Counted from the stretch's first letter, positions 44,706-53,609 are shown. The stretch is 64,000 nucleotides of DNA from Lachnospiraceae bacterium (GCA_017399685.1 JAFQBM010000041.1:1-64000), one strand, 5' to 3'. The notes: generated by a model not told the origin, from the letters alone. Translations and numbers: made by a program.

Positions 44706-44745
44706 CCCCCATTTTGTTAAACTTTATCGTCTCACAAAATGGGGG
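44706..44745. terminator. terminator of the ABC exporter operon
   Basis: CCCCCATTTTGT and ACAAAATGGGGG form a perfect 12-bp stem with a 16-base loop, about 70 bp beyond the stop of the permease gene at 44815. Its downstream T run on the minus strand is weak. Confidence 0.6.
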
Positions 44746-44814
44746 CAACTAAATTTATTTTTCAAAAGGTTTCTCTAACACACTTTCGCCATTATGCTAT
44801 GGATAATCATCCTC

Positions 44815-45531
44815 TCATTGCCATTTGCTCAGTTTCATCGGCTCTCTGGTATTCATATAAATATAAATAATGATATAGCAAACAGGAATGGTGACAAGGC
44901 ATATCATAATCCGTGTTATAGATAATGAAGTTTCAAACATCATACTTTCAACAATTTTATACACACCATAAAATGGATTTATCACCATAAGAGGTCCAAA
45001 AACAGGTTTTGGCATATAAGCGGTTAATAATACCGGCATGGTTAATAACAAGTCCAGGGCAAATCCAAAATGTTCGAATATGATACCAAGCAGATGCCCC
45101 ACAGAAAGACAGCAGACACATACTAACAGCCATAACAATATATGTTGTAACCTAAAATGATACTCAAACAAATCTAATGTTGTAATAACGATAATAAAAA
45201 TCCCCATCTTTACTATAAACTGCATAATCCCAGGTATTATCTTTGAGAGAAAAAAATTTAATTTATTTACACCTGCTTTGTAGTGAAACAATAAAGTTTT
45301 TGTTTCTCTTTCTTTGTGCATCTGAGTCTGTGCCACCGATAAATTCGATGAAATCGCAAAGCATATTATTCCCGCCCATACAATAGAAATTCTAGCTTCC
45401 TTAATTAAGGAATCTGAAGAAAGTAGACCAACCCCTATGATAACAAAAGGAATCATGATATCTCCAAAATATAAAATTACATTGCGAAACATTACTTTTA
45501 TTTCTTTATTTATCAAAGCCCATAACTGCAT
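44815..45531 (-). CDS. ABC-2-like permease
   Basis: A 238-residue membrane protein with six hydrophobic segments. The start ATG 45531 (MQLWALINKE) follows GGGAGG and lies inside the end of the ATPase gene (26-bp overlap); an earlier Met at 45573 has no such site. The two genes form a simple ABC exporter. The NKEIKVMFRN N-terminus is typical of small ABC-2 permeases of bacteriocin-immunity or lipid-type exporters. Substrate unknown. Confidence 0.75.
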   Translation of the reverse strand: MQLWALINKEIKVMFRNVILYFGDIMIPFVIIGVGLLSSDSLIKEARISIVWAGIICFAISSNLSVAQTQMHKERETKTLLFHYKAGVNKLNFFLSKIIPGIMQFIVKMGIFIIVITTLDLFEYHFRLQHILLWLLVCVCCLSVGHLLGIIFEHFGFALDLLLTMPVLLTAYMPKPVFGPLMVINPFYGVYKIVESMMFETSLSITRIMICLVTIPVCYIIIYIYMNTREPMKLSKWQ

Positions 45532-46414
45532 TCTTCTTTGCCTCCCGGTAAACATCTTCCAACGACATATCATGATTCAAAATATTTATTATTTTACTTG
45601 TATCAGTGTCAGCCATAAATTCATTAAAATTCACCAAATTTAATTCCAAAGTAAGTTGTTCCTCATCTTTTTGAATCATATAAGATTCATATTTTTCCAA
45701 TATTTCTCTGTCATTTTCACAGACAACCCGTTTCAATGCGTTTTTACTATACTTTTGAATCAGACTATGATATCTTCCGCTTTCTATTATTTTTCCTTTT
45801 TCAAGAATTATCAAATCCTGTATTAATTCCTGGGTTTCATATAAATCCTGGGATGCAATCACAACCTTTACTTTGTTTTCCGTGTATAGCTGTAAAATAA
45901 TTTCACTCAATTCACTTTTTGATTCTACATCCAATCCCCAAAAAGGTTCATCTAAAAATAAAACCTCAGGATAATTTAACATACTAATTAACAACATAAC
46001 TTTCGCAAACATTCCTCTTGACAGTTCCGGTATCTTTTTCTTCTCATATTCTTTGATATGAAACCTTCGAACCCATCCTTCATATTCTTTATTTGATATG
46101 TTATAAATTCCCATAAAGTATTGAATGGTTTCTTTTACTGTTAATTTTGCATAAAGTCTTAACTGGTCTGTAAATAACCCTGTCATCTTAGATATCTGCT
46201 CTTTTTGCCGTAAAGACACACCATGAATGTATACGTCTCCACTTGTAGGATGTATGAATCCATTGGAAACCATAAATAAAGTGGTTTTTCCTGCACCATT
46301 ATTTCCTATCACTCCCAAGGGTTCCAGGTTATCACAGGAATAATTTATATCCTCTAATGCCCACTTACTTTTAGAATTATATTGTTTATATAAATGATTG
46401 AATTCTATTACCAT
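45506..46414 (-). CDS. ABC transporter ATP-binding protein
   Basis: A 302-residue ATPase with Walker A IGNNGAGKTT (about residue 36), signature LSRGMFAKVML, Walker B VLFLDEPFWGLD and a C-terminal extension of about 90 residues as in BcrA-like subunits. The start ATG 46414 is the first codon of the typical MVIEFNHLYK strand. It is translationally coupled to the permease and 40 bp after a secreted-protein frame. Probably an exporter of a peptide or lipid-like compound. Confidence 0.85.
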   Translation of the reverse strand: MVIEFNHLYKQYNSKSKWALEDINYSCDNLEPLGVIGNNGAGKTTLFMVSNGFIHPTSGDVYIHGVSLRQKEQISKMTGLFTDQLRLYAKLTVKETIQYFMGIYNISNKEYEGWVRRFHIKEYEKKKIPELSRGMFAKVMLLISMLNYPEVLFLDEPFWGLDVESKSELSEIILQLYTENKVKVVIASQDLYETQELIQDLIILEKGKIIESGRYHSLIQKYSKNALKRVVCENDREILEKYESYMIQKDEEQLTLELNLVNFNEFMADTDTSKIINILNHDMSLEDVYREAKKNAVMGFDK

Positions 46415-46453
46415 ATTTTCCTTTCTGTCTCCGTCTATTCCGGTAACTAGCTC

Positions 46454-46884
46454 TTAATCTGTTCTTTCTGCTTTCATTGCCTTTTTCACTTCATACATAC
46501 ACACGATTCCTTCTTTATCCTTTACCGGAATATAATCTTTCATTAAAGTTCCATTCTCATCCCAGATTTTAAAGTAGTAAATTCTCCCTTTACCTGAACC
46601 AAACAACAATTCACTGACTGTTTCAAATTGCATTTCCGGACAGGTCATCATTTTTGTGCCATCCAGATAAATTTCCCTTTTTTCTTTTCGGTAAACAAAG
46701 GATTTACTAATATCTGTATCGATTATATTTTTTACATACCAAGAACTTCCTGCTCTTATTCCACGGGTTGACTCCTGATTTTTCGATGTAGCTGCCTTAG
46801 AAGACATAGCCGGAATACTGCCTAATAATAAAATTACTACAGTTACGATACTTACCAACTTACAATAATGCTTTTTTTATTCAC
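46454..46884 (-). pseudogene. secreted hypothetical protein with slippery start
   Basis: The main frame encodes a signal-peptide-like segment (VSIVTVVILLLGSIPAMSS) and a roughly 110-residue exported domain without recognised family. The only good ribosome binding site (GGAGG) precedes GTG 46884. From there the codons run into a tract of seven A (46872-46878) that puts translation out of frame; eight A would join GTG-AAT-AAA to the signal peptide. As written, translation would need a poor TTG at 46858. It may be a phase-variable start or a broken gene. It lies just upstream of the ABC genes. Confidence 0.5.
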
Positions 46885-47082
46885 TTTCTTCTCCTCCTGT
46901 TTTTCATTAATTGAGTAAAAAACTATAAATTCCATAAACAGCCTTTCCAAGTCTCAATGGTTCACAACATATCTTGCAAACCGCCACCATCTCGTGGTTA
47001 GGTGCCACATTGCTTGTTATCTAGATACAAACTATGTGAATTGCCCTATGAATCATCTCGGCTAAATTTTATTTCTTTTGTA

Positions 47083-47134
47083 TTACTCTCTTGTTTTCTT
47101 CTTTATGATAATAAAGAAGAAAACAAGAGAGTAA
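47083..47134. repeat. 24-bp perfect inverted repeat
   Basis: Arms 47083-47106 and 47111-47134 are exact complements separated by GATA, with one pyrimidine-rich arm (TTACTCTCTTG...) and one purine-rich. It lacks a T run. It is the most striking object in the 455-bp gene-free stretch 46885-47339, which otherwise shows no gene. Confidence 0.85.
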
Positions 47135-47339
47135 ACGCATAACCAAAACCAAAAATCATACTTGAAATTTGTTATATATCACTATTAAACCTGAAATGTC
47201 CAATTCCAATTATGATATAAAAAATGCCCACTTAAGGTAGATAAGCCTATTCTTTTACTTGTTTACACTAAAAGGAGCATAAAACTGTTAAAATACTGTT
47301 ATCCTTAGCTTTTTGCGATTTTTTTTGATTTTAAGCATA

Positions 47340-47801
47340 CTACCATTCTATTTGTGAAGTCACTAATGACCTTACTTGTTTCTCAAAAGACTGCTCAAAT
47401 CTCAAATCATCTTCCTCTGTCCGCTTCTTTGGGCCTTTTAAATGATTTTTCCCAGAGGAACGCCTTGCCTTTTTATTCAGATGTCGTTCCATTAACATCT
47501 GGTCGATATTTTCATCGGTATACCACTTACCGGACTGATGAATTCCATAAGCACCTTTCCCTAATGCCATGGCTGCCACCCCGTAATCCTGAGTCACCAC
47601 GATATCTCCTTTTTTGCAAAGATTTATCAATGCAAAATCCACTGCATCCGCACCAGCTCCTATGATTTTCACTTCACTGTAGTCTGAGGTTAGAATATGA
47701 TTCGTATCACATAAAAGCATCACTGGAATCTGATATTTTTTCGCTATTTTTTCTACAATCCCGACCACTGGGCAGGCATCCGCATCTACATATATTTGCA
47801 T
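47340..47801 (-). CDS. YaiI/YqxD family protein (UPF0178)
   Basis: A 153-residue member of the DUF188 family. It has the MQIYVDADACPV start, LLCDTNHI, GADAVDFALI and VVTQDYGVAAMAL, forming a PIN-like acidic cluster (Asp residues at about 6, 8, 71 and 86). A nuclease-like role is suggested by the fold, but no activity is proven. The start ATG 47801 has AAAGGTGG upstream; the frame to 47852 runs into a repeat element. Confidence 0.9.
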   Translation of the reverse strand: MQIYVDADACPVVGIVEKIAKKYQIPVMLLCDTNHILTSDYSEVKIIGAGADAVDFALINLCKKGDIVVTQDYGVAAMALGKGAYGIHQSGKWYTDENIDQMLMERHLNKKARRSSGKNHLKGPKKRTEEDDLRFEQSFEKQVRSLVTSQIEW

Positions 47802-47837
47802 ATTTATAAACCACCTTTCTACTTTAGGAAATTTAGT

Positions 47838-47904
47838 TAATTGCAAAACCATTCAAAACTTATATTAAGTGATTCAAATAAAATATTATAGTTTCACAAT
47901 TACC
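47838..47904. repeat. inverted-repeat element, copy C (short)
   Basis: AATTGCAAAACCATTCAAAA at one end and ATAGTTTCACAATTA at the other, with AAGTGATTCAAAT between: a 67-bp internally deleted copy. Its right end contains the last five codons of the gene at 47886. Confidence 0.65.
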
Positions 47905-48197
47905 CACTTACAAGTTTCCTTCGTAAATATCAACTTTACAATCTCTTTTCTTCCATTTACAGGAATCGTACATATATGCTCTACGGTTTGTATTCCGGAA
48001 TAAGTCTTTTCTTCTGTAGTTAATACCTGTATATCTCCCACCGTATGGATGCATCCCTTCTCATCCATTACTTTGATTAACTTTGGGATACTTTTTCCCT
48101 GACTGGTAAACCAGCATTCACAGGCAATTTCTCTTTGGATACCATGTAAAATACCATGTTCTTTTTTCTCTATGATATCTCCCAATCTAAAAGCCAT
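47886..48197 (-). CDS. hypothetical protein (103 residues)
   Basis: A soluble, beta-rich small protein (MAFRLGDIIEKKEHG start, CECWFTSQGKS, later IQTVEHICTIPVN) with no family recognised; it contains four Cys. Its last residues (VIVKL) are encoded by the terminal repeat of element copy C, so the original C-terminus was probably altered by the insertion. The start ATG 48197 follows GGAAGG. It stands between two repeat copies. Confidence 0.55.
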   Translation of the reverse strand: MAFRLGDIIEKKEHGILHGIQREIACECWFTSQGKSIPKLIKVMDEKGCIHTVGDIQVLTTEEKTYSGIQTVEHICTIPVNGRKEIVKLIFTKETCKWVIVKL

Positions 48198-48229
48198 TCC
48201 TACACCTTCCTGTTACTATCTTCATTAGA

Positions 48230-48314
48230 TAATTATGAAACTATCATATTTTACATAAAAGTGATGTAAAAGAAATAAAACAATACAGGCACACTTTCGA
48301 TAGTTTTCCAATTA
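48230..48314. repeat. inverted-repeat element, copy D (short)
   Basis: AATTATGAAACTATCATATT to GATAGTTTTCCAATTA, 85 bp, keeping part of the interior found in copies A and B (AAAACAATACAGGCACACTTTC). It lies between dinB and the hypothetical gene at 47886. Confidence 0.65.
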
Positions 48315-48341
48315 CCTGACTGTCTCTCAACTTAAACTCCC

Positions 48342-49610
48342 TTACTCCACCTTTTCCTTGCTATAATCTACTGTTCTTTTCTCCCTGGAAATTCCGCCAT
48401 TCATATGGTCCAGTTTATCCTGCATTAAAAATGATGCCCTTTGAATGGCATCCAAGCCAAAACGTTCTCTAATACTGTCCACTGCTTCGTCCAGCTTTTC
48501 CAGTTTTTCATAATCCATATCATCAAATAACGTAAGCTGCCGGTTATTCTCATTCTTCGATACCCTGCTGGTCTGAAGTCCTAAAAGACGAATCGGTGTA
48601 CCATCCCACAATTCATCAAACAAAGAACAGGCTGCCTCATAAATTTCTTTGGTTATGTTTGTGGAAAAAGGAAGTACTTTCTGATGTGATACATAAGATA
48701 AGTCGCAAAGACGAATCCCAACCGATACCACTTCTATCCGTACTTCGTCCTTTCTGAGCCTGTGTCCTACAGTTTCTGCCAAAGAAAGCAGAACCATCTT
48801 CGCAGTCTGGGCATCCACCACATCAAAAGAAATCGTGGTAGAATTACCATACCCTTTGTTATCTAAAGGCATCGCCTCTACCTTGGATACATCAATGCCA
48901 TTGGCAAAGTTCCAAATCGTCTCTCCCTGTTTTTTTAGTAGAGACTTCAAAAACTTTACATCCGCCTTCGCCAAATCTCCAATGGTTCTGATTCCCACAG
49001 ATTTTAATTTCTTCTCAGAAGCACCTCCTACAAAAAATAAATCCCTTACCGGCAAAGGCCACATTTTCCTTTGGATTTCCTCCGGGAACAATGTATGCAC
49101 CAAATCAGGCTTTTTAAAGTCACTGGCCATCTTGGCCAGAAGTTTATTACTGGATACCCCTACATTCACAGTAAATCCAAGTTCCCGGTGTATCTCATCC
49201 TTTATCATATTAGCTGCCACCACCGGAGAACCAAACAACTTCGCGGTTCCCGTCATATCCACAAAAGCCTCGTCAATGCTGTATTGCTCCACCACATCAG
49301 AATATTTTCTTAAAATCCCCATAAATGCCTTAGAATTCTTTTCATATAACTCATAATTCGGTGGAACCAATGTAAGACTCGGACATTTCCGCAAAGCATC
49401 CACCACCGGTTCCCCAGTATGGATATTATATTTCTTCGCAGGGATAGATTTCGCTAAAATTATTCCATGCCTTTTCGCAACGTCACCTCCCACAGCGGAA
49501 GGAATCTCTCTCAAATCTACACTTCCCCCAAGATGCCTTAGCCTGTAAACTGCTTCCCAAGACAAAAACGCACTATTTACATCAATATGGAACACCACTT
49601 TCTCCGACAT
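48342..49610 (-). CDS. dinB: Y-family DNA polymerase IV-like
   Basis: A 422-residue translesion polymerase. The palm has the catalytic FHIDVNSAF and YSIDEAFVDM motifs. The helix-hairpin-helix region (ELIKTIGDLA-like, here IRTIGDLAKADVKFL) and the little-finger domain follow. The start ATG 49610 (MSEKVVFHID) follows AAGGAAG; the longer frame to 49664 lacks support. A LexA-type box next to the promoter indicates SOS induction. It copies past damaged bases with low fidelity. Confidence 0.93.
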   Translation of the reverse strand: MSEKVVFHIDVNSAFLSWEAVYRLRHLGGSVDLREIPSAVGGDVAKRHGIILAKSIPAKKYNIHTGEPVVDALRKCPSLTLVPPNYELYEKNSKAFMGILRKYSDVVEQYSIDEAFVDMTGTAKLFGSPVVAANMIKDEIHRELGFTVNVGVSSNKLLAKMASDFKKPDLVHTLFPEEIQRKMWPLPVRDLFFVGGASEKKLKSVGIRTIGDLAKADVKFLKSLLKKQGETIWNFANGIDVSKVEAMPLDNKGYGNSTTISFDVVDAQTAKMVLLSLAETVGHRLRKDEVRIEVVSVGIRLCDLSYVSHQKVLPFSTNITKEIYEAACSLFDELWDGTPIRLLGLQTSRVSKNENNRQLTLFDDMDYEKLEKLDEAVDSIRERFGLDAIQRASFLMQDKLDHMNGGISREKRTVDYSKEKVE

Positions 49611-49750
49611 TTTCTTACACTTCCTTCTCATTCCAATACAAAAATAACTACACCTGATTATCACGTATCCTATAAACTACCGCTATCACAACTACATTAA
49701 AATCCGTATCTTTTTATTCATGTTCTTTTTTTCATTCATATTATTCTTTC

Positions 49751-49800
49751 ATTATAACAAAACTATATTTTATTGTAAATGGTTTTAAGAACATTTGTTC
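49751..49800 (-). promoter_or_regulatory. dinB promoter with LexA-type SOS box
   Basis: Minus strand -35 TTTACA (49774-49779), 17-bp spacer, -10 TATAAT (49751-49756). GAACATTTGTTC at 49789-49800, 9 bp upstream of the -35, matches the Gram-positive SOS box GAAC-N4-GTTC. The gene-free stretch 49801-50015 shows nothing else firm. Confidence 0.75.
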
Positions 49801-50015
49801 TGTTATAATTTTACTATTAATATCGTTTTCTATATTATTGTATACCTTCAGAGAGCAGCTATTTACTAAATTGATAGAAATCTATTTTTGTAAATACTCG
49901 AAACATATCCCTATGTTTTCCACAGGCAATATAGAAGATGCTTCGATTTTCTTACTCTGTACAACGGAAGCTGCAGTATGGACATGGTGATGCAATTTGA
50001 CAACACAGCCTAAAT

Positions 50016-50073
50016 AAAAAAGCAGGATGTCCTGTGGCATATCACTTCCATATTCCACAACATCCTGTTTTTT
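50016..50073 (-). terminator. intrinsic terminator of the DUF368 gene
   Basis: On the minus strand CAGGATGT pairs with ACATCCTG, reinforced by TGTGG/CCACA inside, and is followed by a run of six T. Located about 135 bp after the DUF368 stop. Confidence 0.8.
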
Positions 50074-50207
50074 CATATCCTTCCCTTATCAATATTAACA
50101 CGATATCAGAGTAAAAATACCTTTTGGTCCCAGCATCTGAATCATGGTAGACTACAAAATTGTATTATGATTCTTTCTACTTTTTCTCTTTGAATATTTT
50201 TTCAGCT

Positions 50208-51056
50208 TTATTTTTCACCCAGCTTACCTGCAACAAAAAATCCCAAACCAAAGGTAATGATTCCGGTAACTACACTTACCAAGGTAATCTCCGGAAAATT
50301 TCCCACCATCAGAATGGCTATCGGGGAAGCTAACAATAAACCAACGATGGACCAGTATGCATAGAACGAATACTTTTCAAATACAAATTCCATCAACTTT
50401 GCAATCAGTACGCCTCCCACTACTACACCAATGCCAAAAGGAATCAGAATAAACAATACCTTTCCCATGGCTTTCATATCCATATGCAGCAAAGCCGCCA
50501 CAAATTCCTTAATGGTGTCCAGTATAGGATTATAATACCCCATCAATATCAACATCATTGAACCACTCACACCTGGTATTACCAAAGTCGCAGCCGCAAT
50601 AATGCCTACCAGAAATAACTTCACAAAATCCGATATTCCGGTATGAATCGCCACATCTCCTCCCTGTTGTCCGTTCAATAACGCCATTCCCACTACCAGC
50701 AGGAACAACAACACGATACAAAGAATATGAGCGGGTCTTATGGTCGTTCCCTTTACCTTATCATAAATCGCGGGAAGTCCACCTAAAATCAGTCCGATAA
50801 ATAATAAATTCGTCTGAACCGGAAAGGTTTCAAACAGATAATCAAGTCCAAATGCACTGGCAATAATAGAAATCACCACTCCTATGCCGATAGGACATAA
50901 AAACAATACATTTTTCTTAAAATCCTTAAAGAAATGAGTCACACAATGAATCAACTTGTCATAAATCCCCATAGAAACTGCCATAGTTCCACCACTGACC
51001 CCAGGTAAAACACTGGAAATTCCTATTACAATACCTTTTAAAATATTCTTAATCAT
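50208..51056 (-). CDS. DUF368 membrane protein (polyprenyl-phosphate transporter family)
   Basis: A 282-residue polytopic membrane protein with about eight helices and the family repeats GISSVLPGVSGGTMA and VIPGVSGSMML, one in each inverted half. DUF368 proteins (PopT type) were shown to recycle undecaprenyl phosphate across the membrane for cell-wall synthesis. The start ATG 51056 has AGAGGTG upstream. It follows the Na/Pi transporter gene on the same strand but with a 161-bp gap and its own terminator, so it is probably an independent unit. Confidence 0.9.
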   Translation of the reverse strand: MIKNILKGIVIGISSVLPGVSGGTMAVSMGIYDKLIHCVTHFFKDFKKNVLFLCPIGIGVVISIIASAFGLDYLFETFPVQTNLLFIGLILGGLPAIYDKVKGTTIRPAHILCIVLLFLLVVGMALLNGQQGGDVAIHTGISDFVKLFLVGIIAAATLVIPGVSGSMMLILMGYYNPILDTIKEFVAALLHMDMKAMGKVLFILIPFGIGVVVGGVLIAKLMEFVFEKYSFYAYWSIVGLLLASPIAILMVGNFPEITLVSVVTGIITFGLGFFVAGKLGEK

Positions 51057-51148
51057 AGTTCACCTCTTACAATGGATTAAAACTCCAAACTTTCCCTCCT
51101 CTTTTTATCCTCGAAGATCCTCAACCTATTTTGCCCCCACTAACGAGG

Positions 51149-51176
51149 ATAGGTGTCACGTTTCCGTGCCACCTAT
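51149..51176. other. short hairpin between Na/Pi and DUF368 genes
   Basis: ATAGGTGTCACG pairs with CGTGCCACCTAT (one mismatch) around TTTC. It could end the Na/Pi transcript, although no T run follows on the minus strand. Confidence 0.45.
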
Positions 51177-51217
51177 TTATAACTGCATCAATCATTAAGT
51201 TCATGCATCATTTCGTT

Positions 51218-52864
51218 TTATTTGTTTTCAATCATTGCTATTTTAAGCATTTCATTTGAAATATTAAGTGCATGATCCCCGATTCTTTCGAAATCTGTCA
51301 GCATTTCAGAGAATAAAATACTTCCTTCATCGGAGCAGGAGCCTTGTTGTATTCTTACAAACATATTATTTCGATACTGCGCTGTGACATCATCGATTTT
51401 TTGCTCCATACAAGCTACTTTCTCATGCCAGTCAACTACGTCTGTCGGTCTTTGACTCAGCAAGTCAAACAATTTATTACAAATTTCCTGTAATTCAAGA
51501 ATCTCTTTCTGGGCATGCTCAGAAAAAGTGATTTTCTTTTCTGCAATCATGTGTGAATAACCTGCAATATTCATGGCATGGTCACTGATTCTTTCTATAT
51601 TACTGGTCATTGCATATAAAGCATTAAACACTGTGCTACCACTACTAGTACCTTCATGGGTAACTGCATTGGTGATATATTTTGAGATTTCTTTGTTTAA
51701 ATAATCCACATACTCTTCTCTTTTTTCTATGGCTTCATATTTCGCTTTATCCTGCTTCTTGAAAACATCAAAGGCTTCTAACACATTCCTCTTTGACATA
51801 TCCAGCATACGCATCAATTCTTTTTTAATACTTTCCATACAAATAACATAAGCACCTAATTTTTCTGTATTGATATGCTTGATATCCAGAAGATGATGTA
51901 CTTTTACTTCATCATCTACTTCCTCTGCCTTATCCTTTAATATTAAAGTTGCCAGTTTGGTAAGCCCTGTACCAAGTGGAAGTAAAAGTAAGGTGGTAAC
52001 AATATTAAATGTAGTATGTAAATTAGCTATCTGCGCCGGCACATTTCCAGGAGTCCATCCCTGTACCATGGAAATCACCGGAGTAACAAGACACAATATA
52101 GTAAATACGATAGTTCCAAATACATTAAACATAATATGAATCAATGTGGATCTCTTCGCATTTCTGCTGGTTCCCACAGATGCTAAAAGTGCAGTAATAC
52201 AGGTACCAATATTTTGACCAAATAATACGAAGGCTGCGCTGTTTAACTCAACGATTCCACTTGCTGCCAACGCCTGTAAAATACCAACAGAGGCGGAAGA
52301 AGACTGAATCAACGCAGTAAACACCGTTCCTGCCAGAATTCCTAAGAATGGATTTTCAAACTTTGTCAAAATACTTACAAACTCTTCCGAATTTGCCAAA
52401 GGCTTCATAGCTCCACTCATCATGTCCATTCCAATGAAAAGAACACCTAAACCTGCCATGATTTCGCCTATATGCTGAACTTTTTCATTCTTTAAAAATA
52501 CAATGGCAGCCACACCAATAAATGCCACTATAGGAGCAATTGCTCCCACATCTAAAGCAATTAACTGTCCGGTAATGGTAGTACCGATATTAGCACCCAT
52601 AATAATCCATACAGCCTGTTTTAATGTCATCATTCCTGAATTTACGAATCCTACTACCATAACCGTAGTTGCGGAAGAAGACTGTATTACCGCAGTAATT
52701 CCTGCTCCTACCAATACACCCACAAAACGATTGGCTGTAAGTTTTTCCAGAATCACTTTCATCTTATTTCCTGCGGCTGCCTCCAAACCGATACTCATCA
52801 TCTGCATACCATATAAAAACAAAGCTAATCCGCCAAGTAGTCCCATTAAATCTGTAAATGTCAT
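51218..52864 (-). CDS. Na/Pi cotransporter family protein with PhoU domain
   Basis: A 548-residue NptA-like protein. Two inverted transport repeats carry the signature QSSSATT (about residue 62) and QSSSAS (about residue 188), each in a set of helices up to residue 310. A C-terminal cytoplasmic PhoU-like four-helix domain (residues 335-545) is typical of the long form. It imports phosphate with sodium. The start ATG 52864 follows CGGAGG and lies 12 bp after a 44-residue membrane protein gene, with which it forms an operon. Confidence 0.92.
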   Translation of the reverse strand: MTFTDLMGLLGGLALFLYGMQMMSIGLEAAAGNKMKVILEKLTANRFVGVLVGAGITAVIQSSSATTVMVVGFVNSGMMTLKQAVWIIMGANIGTTITGQLIALDVGAIAPIVAFIGVAAIVFLKNEKVQHIGEIMAGLGVLFIGMDMMSGAMKPLANSEEFVSILTKFENPFLGILAGTVFTALIQSSSASVGILQALAASGIVELNSAAFVLFGQNIGTCITALLASVGTSRNAKRSTLIHIMFNVFGTIVFTILCLVTPVISMVQGWTPGNVPAQIANLHTTFNIVTTLLLLPLGTGLTKLATLILKDKAEEVDDEVKVHHLLDIKHINTEKLGAYVICMESIKKELMRMLDMSKRNVLEAFDVFKKQDKAKYEAIEKREEYVDYLNKEISKYITNAVTHEGTSSGSTVFNALYAMTSNIERISDHAMNIAGYSHMIAEKKITFSEHAQKEILELQEICNKLFDLLSQRPTDVVDWHEKVACMEQKIDDVTAQYRNNMFVRIQQGSCSDEGSILFSEMLTDFERIGDHALNISNEMLKIAMIENK

Positions 52865-52876
52865 GTTGTTCCTCCG

Positions 52877-53011
52877 TTACCCTTTCTTTTGTTCCTCTAA
52901 TATTGTATTCTCTGCATCTTCTTTTTTATTACTGCCATTTTCAAGCCACCATCCCCAAATACCGGCACCAATGACAATCACCGCCATAATTCCAACGAAA
53001 ATATCCATCAT
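52877..53011 (-). CDS. small membrane protein upstream of the Na/Pi transporter
   Basis: A 44-residue protein. One transmembrane helix (IFVGIMAVIVIGAGIWGWW) is followed by a charged cytoplasmic tail (LENGSNKKEDAENTILEEQ). It starts ATG-ATG at 53011 with GGAGG six bases before it and ends 12 bp before the transporter start, which has its own ribosome binding site. Good translation signals and tight spacing make it a real gene, probably an accessory subunit or regulator of the transporter. The rest of the gap up to 53189 shows nothing. Confidence 0.7.
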   Translation of the reverse strand: MMDIFVGIMAVIVIGAGIWGWWLENGSNKKEDAENTILEEQKKG

Positions 53012-53189
53012 TCTATTCCTCCATTCGGACATATTCCGCAACTGTTCAGAGCTGTGCTCCTAACAGTCGCACATTTTTTGCACTGAAACAAACCTATGCT
53101 GTTCATAGGCTAAATCTGGAGTTATGCTCCTCAATGATTTATGACTAATTTTCACTTTCATTTTTCAATGATTACGCCACTAAATCATC

Positions 53190-53609
53190 TCAGATTATGA
53201 TTTCGCTTCGTTTTTTACCATCTGCATTATGAATATAATTTAAGACAATGAAATGATTACGCAGTTTGTGAAAACTTACTGCATTTACTGTTTCAAAAAA
53301 AATAGAAGTGGAACACAAATCTGCATCTACACACAAAAATTCCAGGAATACCTCAAAATTTTTTCTGCTATATGTAGTTTTATTTGCATATTGCCCCACA
53401 TAGGAGAGATTCTTAAGACCCAGCATCTCAGTGGTACATAGACCAGTGTCTGATATAGTAACATCACATGTTCCTACATAAAAAAGAGGTTCTTCTTCCG
53501 ATGTGAACACAAACATGGAATCTGCTTCTATATGTTCAAAGCACATTCCCAAGAAAAATGCAAATAATGTAAAAACGAGACAAAAAATCTGTTTCTTCTT
53601 AGACTTCAC
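53190..53609 (-). CDS. hypothetical membrane-anchored or secreted protein
   Basis: A 139-residue protein with a short basic start (KSKKKQ), one hydrophobic helix (IFCLVFTLFAFFLGMCF) and a roughly 110-residue exported domain with several Cys. The LRNHFIVLNYIHNADGKK tail resembles those of uncharacterised gut-Clostridia exported proteins. The start chosen is GTG 53609, eight bases after GGAGG; the ATG at 53630 overlaps that box. Function unknown; it is isolated from its neighbours. Confidence 0.5.
   Translation of the reverse strand: MKSKKKQIFCLVFTLFAFFLGMCFEHIEADSMFVFTSEEEPLFYVGTCDVTISDTGLCTTEMLGLKNLSYVGQYANKTTYSRKNFEVFLEFLCVDADLCSTSIFFETVNAVSFHKLRNHFIVLNYIHNADGKKRSEIII

Noticed and set aside
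49882-50076. 64-codon frame downstream of the DUF368 gene
   Set aside because: Its first third coincides with the terminator hairpin at 50016-50073 and the peptide looks like no family; chance is the simpler explanation.
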